From Stromatinia cepivora (lineage: Eukaryota; Ascomycota; Leotiomycetes; Helotiales; Sclerotiniaceae): a stretch of DNA of 64,000 nt. Position numbers and translations under genes: made by a program. The notes below the pieces were generated by a model, which saw nothing but the letters and a program-made list of their open reading frames with translations, was not told the DNA's origin and did not search any database. Shown here in pieces: positions 50,491-61,408 of this stretch; the stretch's first letter is position 1, and every line of letters starts with the position of its first letter. The stretch spans positions 1,054,001-1,118,000 of the forward strand of contig RCTD01000015.1 of the NCBI GenBank assembly GCA_014898415.1, in the 5' to 3' direction.

Positions 50491-51479
50491 TTATCTACAA
50501 TTCATTTATAAGCGTCTGGTCATCTGATGGTCTCTCAAATAATATTTCATTTTAATAATACCTTTTTAAATAAACTTTTACAAATGTTACACCCAAAGGA
50601 AGAAGACTTATTCCGATCTAATCGATGAAGATATAAACACCTTTAGAAGTGTATCATCACTTTCATAATGTAACGAACTCCTTCTGTACACTCCGAACCT
50701 TCGAAAGTATATTCTAAGGAACCCTTTCCTTCTCCTCAATTATTTCAACAACTCTTCAAAGAAAATATAAATATAGGATTGGATAATGTTATCATTGAAA
50801 GAAAGAAGATTGATAAAAAGAAGATTCCAATATATGAAATCGATGTTTCTAATAATTCAATTATTCCTTTCGAATTATCATTACAATTATAAGATTTTTA
50901 TATAATAATTATAAATTTGAAAAAGGAGAATCGATAATTGAAAGTTATGATGATAATGAGCTCTACAATAATACAATTTCCTTTTGAATCCCAAATGATA
51001 TCTATATAGGCATCCAGATTAACAGCAGTACTTAAGATTCCCTTTATTCCTTTAATCGAAATTCAAGGATCTTTATCTAAATAAACCTGAAGATCCTGAA
51101 ATCAAAGAAAGAAAACTTTGATTAGATGATTTGATTACCCAGAATTCTTCGAGGACTCTCCTTCCCTTTCAGAAAATGATGATTTATTTAATAATCAGGG
51201 GTCCTTTTACTCAAGAAACCAATTTAATTAATCAAGATTGTATTCCTGTATTAATTATAATTTATAACAAGATATATATATATCAAAATCTATAAATTTT
51301 ATTATTAAACTTAACGATAATATTGAATCTAAAATTAATTTGTAATAATTATTGGTTATAGAACGATTCGAATTATATACTATATTATTTAAAAATGAAA
51401 TATAATATTATATATATATAATCGATCAAACCGAATCAGAAGTATAAATACATTATCATACTCTTTATATACAAGTACT

Positions 51480-52212
51480 CCGATTTATAGTATTCGAATT
51501 GATCGAACAGCTTATAGCGATCTATCGGAACCCAATCGAAATCGATAATGCTCATTTTCAATATAAAATATGAATTATACCTAATACAATTCGATATAGC
51601 AATTTCTTAGAATAATATAGGAAATTTAGATTACTTGTTATCCAAATGAAGATTATCAATAATAAAATTCTATTTAGAGATTTCGAATAAAAGATTTCTG
51701 ATTTTCTTTTGTAAATAATAATAATATTTATCAAAGATTATAAAATTATAAAAGAACTTATAAATATATTTATTAAAATAAATCAAAACGAAGTTTTATT
51801 ACAAAAACAAAATCGATACTATATTGATCGAAAAGCTTCTATAATTACTTACAAATCAACAACTATTACAAATCCCTTGCAACCCTTTCGGAGCTTTAAT
51901 AGCTCCAATTTTGAAATCTTTATGTTCCTGAAACCATTTCTACCCCGGAATACCCCTCCCGGATATACCGGCCTTACCATATCCAATAATTATTCGAACT
52001 TCAAACACTCATTGCTTTCTCCCTTTTCTGAAGTAGTATATATATTGATGCCTTATATCGATAACTTCAATGAGATCGAGACAATACAAAAAGAAGCAGA
52101 AGAATTCGAAGAATATCAGGATATCGAAGAAGATTTCAGTTCAAAAGTTACTATTGAAGTTATACAGAATGCCTATTTAGAAAAAGAAAAGCATTTAAAA
52201 CCAAACATTTAG
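51480..52212 (+). pseudogene. Degenerate gag of X2
   Basis: The last 111 codons are open (51877-52212), ending EKEKHLKPNI, with an acidic stretch EAEEFEEYQDIEEDF before it. Upstream, the same frame continues with stops to about 51480. It matches the X1 gag at 44640-45345. Confidence 0.65.
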
Positions 52213-53405
52213 ATTCCGTTTTTATTTTAAACATTATATAGAATATAAGATTTCTTGATCTAATCAAATTTATAAAAGAAGAAGCATTCATTTTCCCCTA
52301 TAACTTTTCGAAAAATGGTTACATTTATTAATCAAGAGTATTCATTAACTTTAAAATAAATAAATTCGTTTTTATTAATATTATACTTTTTATTTGTTTA
52401 TTTCCTATATTTAAATCCAGAATTATATTATTTGAAGTTTCAATTAAAATTAAAAAGTATAATAATATATAAGACTATACTATTACTTATTTCATATTCC
52501 TTAATTTAATAGTTGATAATTATGAACAATCTTTTGTCCCTTTCCTTATTACTGAATTAAGGAATTATAATATTATTTTAAATAGATTTTGATTATTAAA
52601 GATTTAAACGAAACTCGATTACTTTAATAAACATCTTGAATAATTTAAAAAGAGACCCTGTATCATCTCTTATTCGAATAATCTTTTTATTATTCAATCA
52701 TCCTTTTACAAACAAAAGATTAATCGATTAATTCAATAAGATACTGATCAACAAAATAACCAGCTCGAAGAATATTGAAATCGAAGAGATTCATAACTGA
52801 GTAGATCAATCGTAATTGATAATATACAACAAGAACCTTCAAGTATAAATATAATACAGATTCTTGTTGAAAAAAAAGAGATCCCGATTCCTTTCAAATT
52901 CAATCTATCTTCTTCCCAACCAATCATATTATCATTATAGATCTACAAATGCCTCCCCTATATATCGTCTGAAATCCTTGATCTATATACATTTAAACCT
53001 GATAAATTCCAATTAAAATACAAAAGAGATAAACAAATTGAATTCTTTACTATTATTCTAAAAGAACTCGATAATATAATAGATTTCCAATAGAACAAAT
53101 AATATACAAAAAAGAGAATACTGATTATCCTAATCGAATTCAAGAATACAAAAGTTCGAAAGAAATTCGATCGAATATTAACCGAAATCAATTCAGAATC
53201 TAAAATACTATTTGAATATCAACAATATCATCAAATTTTTTCTAAATATAAATCAAATATCTTACCTTCTAATCGATCTTATAATTATAAAATCATATTG
53301 GAAAACAAAAAAGAACAAATTTTACATTATAACTCATTTTACAAGATATCCCTGGAATAATTGGAAATTGTCAAAGAATATATTATAGATAATCTCAGTA
53401 AAGGT

Positions 53406-53555
53406 TGTCACGAGATACACGTGATCGCGTCCGATCGGGCTAGTACGGTACTAAGCTTCGAGCCGATCATATATATAGCTTCGTAGCACACTCTCTTTAG
53501 CTCTGTAGCTTTTAATTCTAAGATTGATCTCTAAACGTTTGTTGGGTTCGTCACA
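53406..53555 (+). repeat. 5' LTR of Z (150 bp)
   Basis: It runs TGTCACGAGATACACG ... GGGTTCGTCACA. It differs from the 3' LTR by one G/A in the first third and one C/T four bases from the end. Confidence 0.96.
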
Positions 53556-53769
53556 TTATTAAAAGCTCTTCCAGATAAGAAATGAAATAACATATGCTCA
53601 TACTCATACACACTCCACTTGCTCCTGTCTAGGCATATACTCCTGCTCTCTCACCTGTATATGAATCTTCTTAATATTATTCGAAAATGTTGTCTTTTTT
53701 CTTACCCTTAATTTCTAAACTATAGATTATAATTCGATAAACCTCACGATTGCAGAACTTCGTGACGAA

Positions 53770-54609
53770 ATGACTCATCAACAGAATGAAATCTCGTTCC
53801 TATACTCCCTAATTCTCGAATACACTTTTGCTACTTATATTCCTTCTCATCCGAAACCCTCTCTCCCTAATCCTAAAAAGTTCAATAATAACTCTTAAAA
53901 ATTCGATACCTGGCTTCCCTCGATTCGAGCGAAACTACAAATAGACAACGCTACGATTGACGACTCTACAGCTCAATTTTACTATATTTATCTCAATCTC
54001 GAATCTCACGTACAAGTTATGGTACTACCTCAGCTTTCTTCTCTTGATCAAAACATTCCCTTAGATCATACAACGATCCTGAATCAACTCATACGCGTTT
54101 ACAATAATCCAAATAAAGTTCAAAAAGCCAAAGATAAGCTATTCACTCTCAAACAAGGAACCGATTCTCTATATACCTATATTGCGAAATTCGAAAAAAC
54201 TCTTTACAAAACCAAAGATCAGAATTGGCCCGATTCGAATAAGATCTCAACCTTTCGCAATAGACTCAATACTACTCTTAGAAATCGTCTTTCTCAATAG
54301 CTTTCTCTTCCCCATTCTTATCCCGATTTTGTTCAAATCATACAACAATTAACTATTTGCACAGCAAATGGATTCCCTATATCATCTCACTTTAATGAAT
54401 TTAAAGCCCTACATATATTACAGAATCCATCCCATTCTCGGAACCATAATCCAATGGACATTAACAACCTTAATATCATTGGTACCCTTAGCCCTTTTAA
54501 TACCCAAACGGATAAACCCAATCGTACTTTGATTCTACTCTGCATACGAATGTCCGAGTTTTCTTCTTCTGAAAGAACTCTTTTATACAAACAAAATAAA
54601 TATATATAA
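53770..54609 (+). pseudogene. Gag of element Z, two in-frame stops
   Basis: From ATG 53770 (MTHQQNEISFLYS) one frame runs 280 codons to TAA at 54607. It is interrupted by TAA at 53896-53898 and TAG at 54298-54300. The pattern KFDTWLPSIRAKLQIDNA, TAQFYYIYLNLESHVQ, LKQGTDSLYTYIAKFE and WPDSNKISTFRNRLN is that of the retrotransposon gag (capsid) family. The stops fit single C-to-T changes, so another copy in the genome may be intact. Confidence 0.8.
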
Positions 54610-54930
54610 TATAAAAGTATCTCCTATTAAATACAAGCCTATCCGTTAGATCCATATTAAGGAGCCCGAAATCGATAAAAGCCTATTCCAACTATTACAT
54701 TGATTACTAAGCCCGAAAGCGACGATAATAAGGATCTAGAAGAGATAATCAATAACCGATATTTTGAAGATCGCTTGGAAGAGATACATAATATAATAGA
54801 TACATATTCGTTGGCTATAATGTATATTTTGCATCAGATATTTTTAGAAGAAGACGATTAGTGATCATTTTGTACTTAATTCATTCATTTAAAGTGAATT
54901 CGAGGCGAACTCTTCAGAAGAGGGGGGTAG

Positions 54931-55080
54931 TGTCACGAGATACACGTGATCGCGTCCGATCGGGCTAGTACAGTACTAAGCTTCGAGCCGATCATATATA
55001 TAGCTTCGTAGCACACTCTCTTTAGCTCTGTAGCTTTTAATTCTAAGATTGATCTCTAAACGTTTGTTGGGTTCGTTACA
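54931..55080 (+). repeat. 3' LTR of Z (150 bp)
   Basis: Same sequence as 53406-53555 apart from two transitions; its end reads GTTCGTTACA. Confidence 0.96.
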
Positions 55081-57497
55081 AAGGTTTCATTGAATTCAAT
55101 CAAATCCCTTATATTACATCCATCTTATTCGTCAAAAAACCTAATGATAGTTTGAGATTCTATATAGACTTCAAATTATTGAATTCCTTGATGTGTAAGG
55201 ATCGATATCCCTTTCTTTTAATCAACAAAACGTTTTCTCGATTTTCCAGTGCTAAGATCTTTACCAAATTTGATATTCGTTAAGCTTTCTATTGTATAAA
55301 AATAAATCTTGCTTTGGAAAAGTATACTATTTTTCGAACCCGATACGGATTATACAAATGCAAGGTCATATTATTCGGATTAATGAATAATCCTATAACC
55401 TATCAATATTATATGAATAATATTCTATTCGATTATCTAAATATCTTTTGTATAATATATCTCGACGATATTCTAATCTATTCTGAAAACAAAGAAAAGC
55501 ATCAAACTTATATTAAACTAATTCTCGAATAATTAGAAACCATTAATTTACAAACAGATCTCAAGAAATACGAATTCAATGTTATATATACTAAGTATTT
55601 AAACTTTATTATCTTTACTAAAAAAATAGAAATGAACCCTGAAAAGATTGAAATAATTGAGAATTGAATCTTTCCAATAACAATAAAAGAGATCCAATCA
55701 TTTTTTGGTTTTTGTAATTTTTATCGATAATTTATTAAGGACTATAATATAATAGCGAAATCTTTTAACAAACTTATTAAAACAAACATTAAATTTATAT
55801 TCAATAAAGTATACCAAAACGCATTCAATATCTTGAAGAAAAAGCTTATCTTCATTCTGCTCCTACAATATTATAATCATCGACTCTTTTATATACTCGA
55901 AACAAATGTATCTAATGGAATAGTTGCTAATATATTATTACAACAGTATAGTGAAGATTGATTTCCCGTAATTTATTTCTCCAAAACCATAATTACCACT
56001 GAACTGAACTACAAAGTTTATAATAAGAAAATACTATCAATCATTCGATCTTTCAATTATTGGAAAACAGAACTCGCCGGCTTACTATATAAAATCAAGA
56101 TTTATACCGACTATAAGACCCTCGAATATTTTATGACTATTAAGACTCTCAATACCCGATAAATTCGATAAACAGAAGTTCTAATCGATTATAACTTTAT
56201 CATTATATACCGCTCTGAAAAAGATAACCCTTTCGCCAACACCTTAATTTATCGGATCGATAAATTGGATTTTCAGAATTATACCAAAAAGAAGAATCGC
56301 TTCTAGCAACTTATTAAAGATAATCAAGTTGATACTGAAATTATAAAAAAAGCTTTACGAAAATACCATTCAAACGAAACAGCGATTACTAATATCGATT
56401 TGAATGAAATCGCTCCTCGATTCGATTTAGTTAACTATATCATCAAAACAAATAAAATTACAGATAACTTATTAATACTCAGAATACAAATTACTTAAAA
56501 TCACAAGTATATATCACTTCAAAATAACCTCTTGCTTTACAATGACTGCCTAATAGTATCTGATATCGACAATCTTCGAATTTACCTGATTCGTAAAACC
56601 CATAATTCCATTTCCATTGTTCATTTTGGTACAAATAAAACTTACTTTTTATTATCTCAACAATACTACTGGCCCAAAATGTATAATATTATAATCAGAT
56701 ATATATACAATTATTATACTTACAAACGCAATTCTGTTTTATATAATCATACCCCCGATTTATTACATCCATTTCCGATTCTTAATCGAATATAGTAATA
56801 TATTATTATGAACTACTACAACTTTAATAAAAATAAATACAGATATAATAATGTTTTAATCATTATTGATCGATTAATAAAGCAAACTATCTCTATATTT
56901 TATTACAAATCAATCAATACTCGAACTCAAGTACAATTATATCTCTATCATATATATCGATATTATAATCCCTTTGATATTATAGTATCGGATTGTGGCC
57001 CCCAATTTATATTATAGTTCTGGAAGGAATTCAGCCAAATCCTAAGAACCGGTCTCAAACTATCCATTACTTATTATTCCCAAATCGATAATCAAATTGA
57101 GATCTATAATTAGTACTTTCAATAGCGATTAAAACCATTTGTTAACTATTATCAAGATGATTGATCAGAATTCCTATTTATAATGGATTATACGCAATTT
57201 ACTCTTCCATACAACTCCTTAGGAGGGCTTACACCCTACAAAACCCTATATGGGCATGCATCGAAATATATATGGGAATGGAAGGAAGATATTAGTAAGC
57301 CAACAAACGATATGAATATGCGTAATGTTTGTATATACACAGAACACAATAAATTAGCTTTCGTGCAAGCGAAAGAAGGTTTATTGTATGTCCAAGCCAA
57401 AATATCGAAATCTATAAATGCTTACCAGTATAAAATCGATTTTGATATCGGAAATTATATATAACTCAATGTGAAGAGTTATCCTATTTAGAGATCA

Positions 57498-57663
57498 TGT
57501 TAACTTTTGGTGCAGGAAGTAGTAGTATTGTTGACTATGTAGGTTGAACTAAGGATCTATAATTCTAGTAGGAGTAGAATTGAGGTTATCCCCAAATATG
57601 GTCTGTGCACCATTGTGGTCTTGTGACCTCAATTCTAATCCTATGATGGCCTCATTTCCAACA
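57498..57663 (+). repeat. 166-bp solo LTR inserted in X2 between integrase and chromodomain
   Basis: It begins TGTTAACTTTTGG and ends TTTCCAACA (TG...CA), with a perfect 5-bp duplication GATCA at 57493-57497 and 57664-57668. X1 shows the uninterrupted site at about 48935-48945. The normal C+G content inside an AT-rich host shows that it arrived late. A second copy is at 10013-10178. The parent element is not in the window; with such a short LTR it may be a very small element. Confidence 0.93.
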
Positions 57664-58649
57664 GATCATCCAAAAAACTGGACTTCTCAATTTAAGGAAG
57701 ATTCAAGATTATTAATCGATCTAGAAGCTCTTTTAAATTCGAATTTCCGATTACGATGAAAATTCATTCTATTTTCCCTTCAGATCGATTATACAAGGTA
57801 TATAACGATTTTTTTCCTAATCAGATATTTAAATCACCTTTGTTTATTAATATAATTGATAATTCGGAATGGGAAATGGAGAAGGTTCTAATAATAAAGA
57901 AAGTACGAAAAACTTTATTATATAGAATTTCGTGGTTTAATAACAATACCGATCTTATTTGATATCCTATTTCCGATTTTAAAACATCATTGTACCTTTT
58001 GTATGATTTTCATCTGGTCAATTCAATGTTGTTTGATCCTCCTAATCGATTAATCGATTGGATAAAGCTTTATGAGAGTGGAGAGGATAATTATAATTAT
58101 ATAGATAACAATTCATTCATAAAATCAAGAGAAAGAAAAATGTTCTTCAATATAATAGATTAGATATTATGATTTTATAATAATATATATATATACAATT
58201 GTGAAAGGATCAAAAACTCATATAAATTCGAGGGAATTTGATTGTATATGTATATGGCCCGAACTCTATACAACAGATGAACTATCACCATCAAGACAAT
58301 ATGAAGGCAATATATACCTATAATTATTTCAAAAAAATTATGCAAAAGAAAGCTTGAATATAATAAAAACGAAATATAACATTATCCCTATCGATTTTGT
58401 TCAATTTGATTGATTTAATCAATTTGATCAATTTGATCGATTAATTTGATCGATTTCGGAATTGATTATATTAACCATCCATTATCACTATACTATAATT
58501 CAATCTCCTTCCCTTTTCTATTAAAACTTTTTTCTTTCAAAGATTCCCCAAATCAAGGAGAATACGAATCAATATTAATTTAACCAATTGATGAACGATT
58601 TGATCGATTTGATTAATTCATTTATCATTTTAATCAATTTGATCGATTA

Positions 58650-58702
58650 ATTTAATCAATTTGGTCAATTTCTAGTAAATTGACCAAATCAACCAAAATG
58701 AC
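58650..58702 (+). other. Imperfect hairpin in the 3' untranslated region of X2
   Basis: The counterpart of 49936-49984: an ATCAATTTGGTCAATTT arm, a loop CTAGT, and the arm AAATTGACCAAATCAACC. It is surrounded by GATCGATT-type repeats (about 58390-58680) and lies about 115 bp before the X2 3' LTR. Confidence 0.55.
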
Positions 58703-58816
58703 CAATCTAATTGATTTAAAGTTTATAAACCTTCACAAAACCTGGTTTCCGATGAAATAATAATAGAACAAAGGAGTGAAACATTCGAGGGCGAGTTTTT
58801 TCGAAGGGGAGGGTAA

Positions 58817-59098
58817 TGTTACGAATCGTGAATTATAGGAGGTTAATTATGTAATACCTCTTATCTTTTATATCAATTTATGAACTGATCATCTATACAC
58901 ATGCATTACGAATTATACGATTTAGTATAGTAAAATGGTAACCCTAATAATGCTTACATACAACCTTACAGCCCACAAATGGGTATTTGTGTATATATAT
59001 CTAATCGCTCTTTACAAGCTATAGTTCTTCAGTTGTAGATTCTAAAGAACATAATTGACCCTGTTTATTCAGCTCTACTATGGCTCTTGTGCGTCACA
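58817..59098 (+). repeat. 3' LTR of X2 (282 bp)
   Basis: It begins TGTTACGAATCGTG and ends CTTGTGCGTCACA, preceded by the polypurine tract GAAGGGGAGGGTAA. The 3' half is little mutated. Confidence 0.95.
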
Positions 59099-59103
59099 TA
59101 ATT

Positions 59104-59279
59104 TAGTATAGTAAAATAATAACCCTAATAACATATACACACAATCCTACAGTCTACAAATAGATATTTGTATATATATATCTAATCGTTCCTTACAAGC
59201 CATAATTCTTCAATTGTAGATTCTAAAGAACATAATTGACCCTGTTTATTCAGTTCTACTACGGCTCTTGTGCGTCACA
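59104..59279 (+). repeat. 3' LTR of X1, second part
   Basis: The remaining 176 bp of the X1 3' LTR follow the X2 duplication. It ends CTTGTGCGTCACA and is followed by TAATC, the X1 target duplication. Confidence 0.95.
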
Positions 59280-59284
59280 TAATC

Positions 59285-59715
59285 CTTCAAAAGCAAATTA
59301 TATATTGTTTTTATTATTATATATTTCTTCATTTGTTATATATAATAAATTATATATTAAGAATATACAACTTTTCAATAAAAAATTATAGTTCTATATA
59401 TAATATAATAATCAATAAGCTTTTCAAAAACGAAATCCAGAAAAAAAAAAGCTTTATTATAATTATTAATCTAGATTTGAGATTAAATAAATATAATTTG
59501 TAAATAGAATTCAAATATAAAAATAACAATATACTATTTGTTATTTTCAGGATTTGAAGAAACTCTTTTTGTATAGTATACTGATAATAGAGATCGTTAT
59601 TTTAATATCATTCATCAATTAAATTTAAAAAGAGAATGATTTCCTTTATAAAATAAATAATAAAAAGCTTTACAATCAAATTGAGATTAGTTTATTCTTT
59701 GTTATTCGTGACTCT
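59285..59715. other. AT-rich flank between X1 and the MITE
   Basis: The sequence continues the flank into which X1 inserted. A 77-codon open frame (59270-59503) starts inside the LTR and has no recognisable motif. Nothing else is seen. Confidence 0.5.
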
Positions 59716-60001
59716 TACAGATTGATAGGATAAGTATTATAAGATATATCAAAAAGTGATTATATTTAATTTCACAAATAAGGATTCTGATCAATAATAT
59801 CATTATATTTAATCGAAAATTTGTATAATGAAATCTAAATGATTAAAGTATTATAAATTTTCAATTATCTATTATTTAAAATTATTTTAAATAATTTTAA
59901 CATTTAGATTTCATTATACAAATTTTCAATCAGTATAATGATATTATTAATCAAAATCCCTATTTATGAAATCAAATATAATCATTTTTTGATGTGTCTT
60001 A

Positions 60002-61380
60002 CAGTAACCGTGCACTTATATTACCCCAAAACCTTAAAAACGCGTAAATTTCGCGAATTGAATTTCAACTCTCTTTATTATTTATTCATCAATGATATTA
60101 TAATGTACTCCCAGAACTTTGAATATTAAAAAGGAGCTAACTTTTAAGCATCTTACTTTATATTTATGTGGCAAAATTATTGGCAAAGCTTTCAATGACT
60201 CTAGTCTTTATCGTATTGCAATTGATCTCAATCTCGAAGTGCGAACCGTTCGCTATATTCTACAGCAAGATATATTACGTAATGAAGGAATGAATCTACC
60301 TTGTATTCCTCAAATTAAATCTTATACAGAAAGAGAAAAATATATGCTAATTTGATATATTCGATTATATCCAAAATCAATCTATATATAAACAAAAACA
60401 GCTGTAGGCCTTAAATATAGTATCTTTATTATTAAGAAGATTTTGAAGGTTTATAGAATCATCAATTGAAAATGTAAAAAGCGATCGGAACTTACCCAGG
60501 TATATACATTTAAACGATTTGTATAATGTTTAACACATAAAGGATTAACAATAAAGAAATAGGGATTAATTGTATAAAACAACAAATGCTTTATAAAATA
60601 GAGGCAGGGTAAAAGAGAAGAATAATGCTTCTGTATTTCTATTCAGAAATGGAAACCTAGAATGATTCAAATATATAATACAAATAAGAATATAAAAATT
60701 ATAATCTAAAAAGGCTTTTGGGATCTTGAAAGAAGCAATCTATATATAATAAATAAAGATTTTGAGAATAAGAAATATAGATATAATACCAATTTATATC
60801 TCGAGGTCCTTGATACTAAAGTAGGTTTTGTTTTTGAAAGATTAGGTTTAAGGTATGAATTTATATAGGATAATGTTTCTATTTATTATATCTATAAAGT
60901 ATAGAATTAGTTTCAAAAGAAAGGGATCCTAATATTGAAGGATTGATCTTTTTATTTTTTTGATCTCAATCTTATTGAATATATTTGATAGATTTTAAAA
61001 GTAAGGTTATATGAAATGTTTCTTGATATTGTAATCGATAAAAGCAAATCGGAATATACTAAACAAAGATTAAAGAATTGTTTACAAATAGTTTGGGATA
61101 CATTAAATCAAGAATTATTCGATAAATTAAGAACAAATATATCTGATAGAATTGAAGCCTGTATCACAATAGGGGACTGGTATACAAAATATTGATTAAT
61201 TGTGGAGCGATAAGGATTTGAATTTTTTTTGGAGAATAGTATAGATACAGAACTTCAATATATTCAAATTTTAGATTATAATAATTAATAATTGATTTTA
61301 TAATTAAATTGAAAAATAGATGTTGAATATATAAAAAAACTGAAATTAGGTTGTGGGGTAATATAAGTTGACTAGTACTG
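60002..61380 (+). mobile_element. Tc1/mariner-type DNA transposon (1,379 bp), inserted at TA inside the MITE
   Basis: Terminal inverted repeats are CAGTAACCGTGCACTTATAT on the left and the complement of ATATAAGTTGACTAGTACTG on the right. Outer and inner blocks match (CAGTA; ACTTATATTACCCCA.AACCT) and a few bases between them differ. TA flanks both ends (60000-60001 and 61381-61382). It contains a broken transposase gene. Confidence 0.9.
60119..61195 (+). pseudogene. Degenerate Tc1/mariner transposase (about 358 codons)
   Basis: One frame runs from about 60119 to the stop at 61193-61195 with many RIP-type stops. The open N-terminal part (to 60355) has a helix-turn-helix look: GKAFNDSSLYRIAIDLNLEVRTVRYILQ. 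In the catalytic part DNVSIYY near 60870 corresponds to the family's QDNA-x-H block. FFDLNLIEYI near 60960 corresponds to PPYSPDLNPIE-x-x-W, the last acidic residue of the DDE/D triad region. No ATG is certain, because the frame's upstream part has only a TTG. Confidence 0.82.
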
Positions 61381-61408
61381 TACAATACTTACCCTATCAA
61401 CCTCCGTA

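Larger units (their letters stand above)
53406..55080 (+). mobile_element. Z: gag-only, non-autonomous LTR retrotransposon (1,675 bp), recent
   Basis: Two 150-bp LTRs (53406-53555 and 54931-55080) begin TGTCACGAGATACACG and differ at only two positions, both transitions. The target duplication AAGGT is perfect (53401-53405 and 55081-55085). The last 3' base run before the 3' LTR is a polypurine tract (AGAAGAGGGGGGTAG). The inside, 1,375 bp, has a gag frame but no protease, RT or integrase, so enzymes must come from elsewhere. Composition is clearly less AT-rich than the X2 host around it, so it entered after the main RIP damage. Confidence 0.95.
52220..57962 (+). pseudogene. Degenerate pol of X2, split by two later insertions
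   Basis: The protease and the start of RT lie at 52220-53405. After the Z insertion, RT continues at 55081 with the open piece 55314-55532 containing RTRYGLYKCKVILFGL and the catalytic YLDDILIYSENK. RNase H spans about 55880-56300. Integrase includes 56532-56795 (HFGTNKTYFLLSQQYYWPKM with the finger Cys pair further on), 56808-57017 (IIDRLIKQ ... SDCGPQF, the catalytic Asp region) and 57183-57464. After the solo LTR, 57756-57962 gives SDRLYKVYND and a chromodomain-like end EWEMEKVL ... LLYRISWFNNNTDLI. Confidence 0.88.
50209..59098 (+). mobile_element. Family-X chromovirus X2, inserted in the 3' LTR of X1
   Basis: Both LTRs are 282 bp (50209-50490 and 58817-59098). The 5-bp duplication TAATT lies at 50204-50208 and 59099-59103, inside the X1 LTR. 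Removing the two later insertions (Z at 53406-55080 and a solo LTR at 57498-57663) and their duplications leaves an element of about 7.0 kb. Coding parts are broken but less damaged than in X1; the RT active site YLDD is intact at 55458-55469. Confidence 0.96.
32120..59279 (+). mobile_element. Family-X chromovirus X1 (Ty3/gypsy), the outer element of a nested stack
   Basis: X1 starts with a 282-bp LTR (32120-32401) and ends with a 3' LTR split in two (50103-50208 and 59104-59279; 106 + 176 = 282 bp). The 5-bp target duplication TAATC is seen at 32115-32119 and 59280-59284, which proves that these distant ends belong to one insertion. Its own internal parts are 32402-32864 and 44081-50102. Element Y2 interrupts the leader; X2 interrupts the 3' LTR. 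The coding parts are heavily RIP-affected. A polypurine tract (AGAAGGGGGGGATAA type) lies just before the 3' LTR. Confidence 0.95.
59718..61406. mobile_element. MITE (about 308 bp) interrupted by a Tc1/mariner element
   Basis: The outer ends CAGATTGATAGGATAAGTAT (left) and ATACTTACCCTATCAACCTCCG (right) are inverted repeats flanked by TA (59716-59717 and 61407-61408). The family's second copy at 62003-62428 shows intact ends. The MITE's two arms (59735-59845 and 59900-60000) are also inverted repeats of each other, so the MITE is largely palindromic. The mariner element sits at the TA of GTCTTACAAT in the right terminal repeat; the other copy shows the uninterrupted version of that site. Confidence 0.9.
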
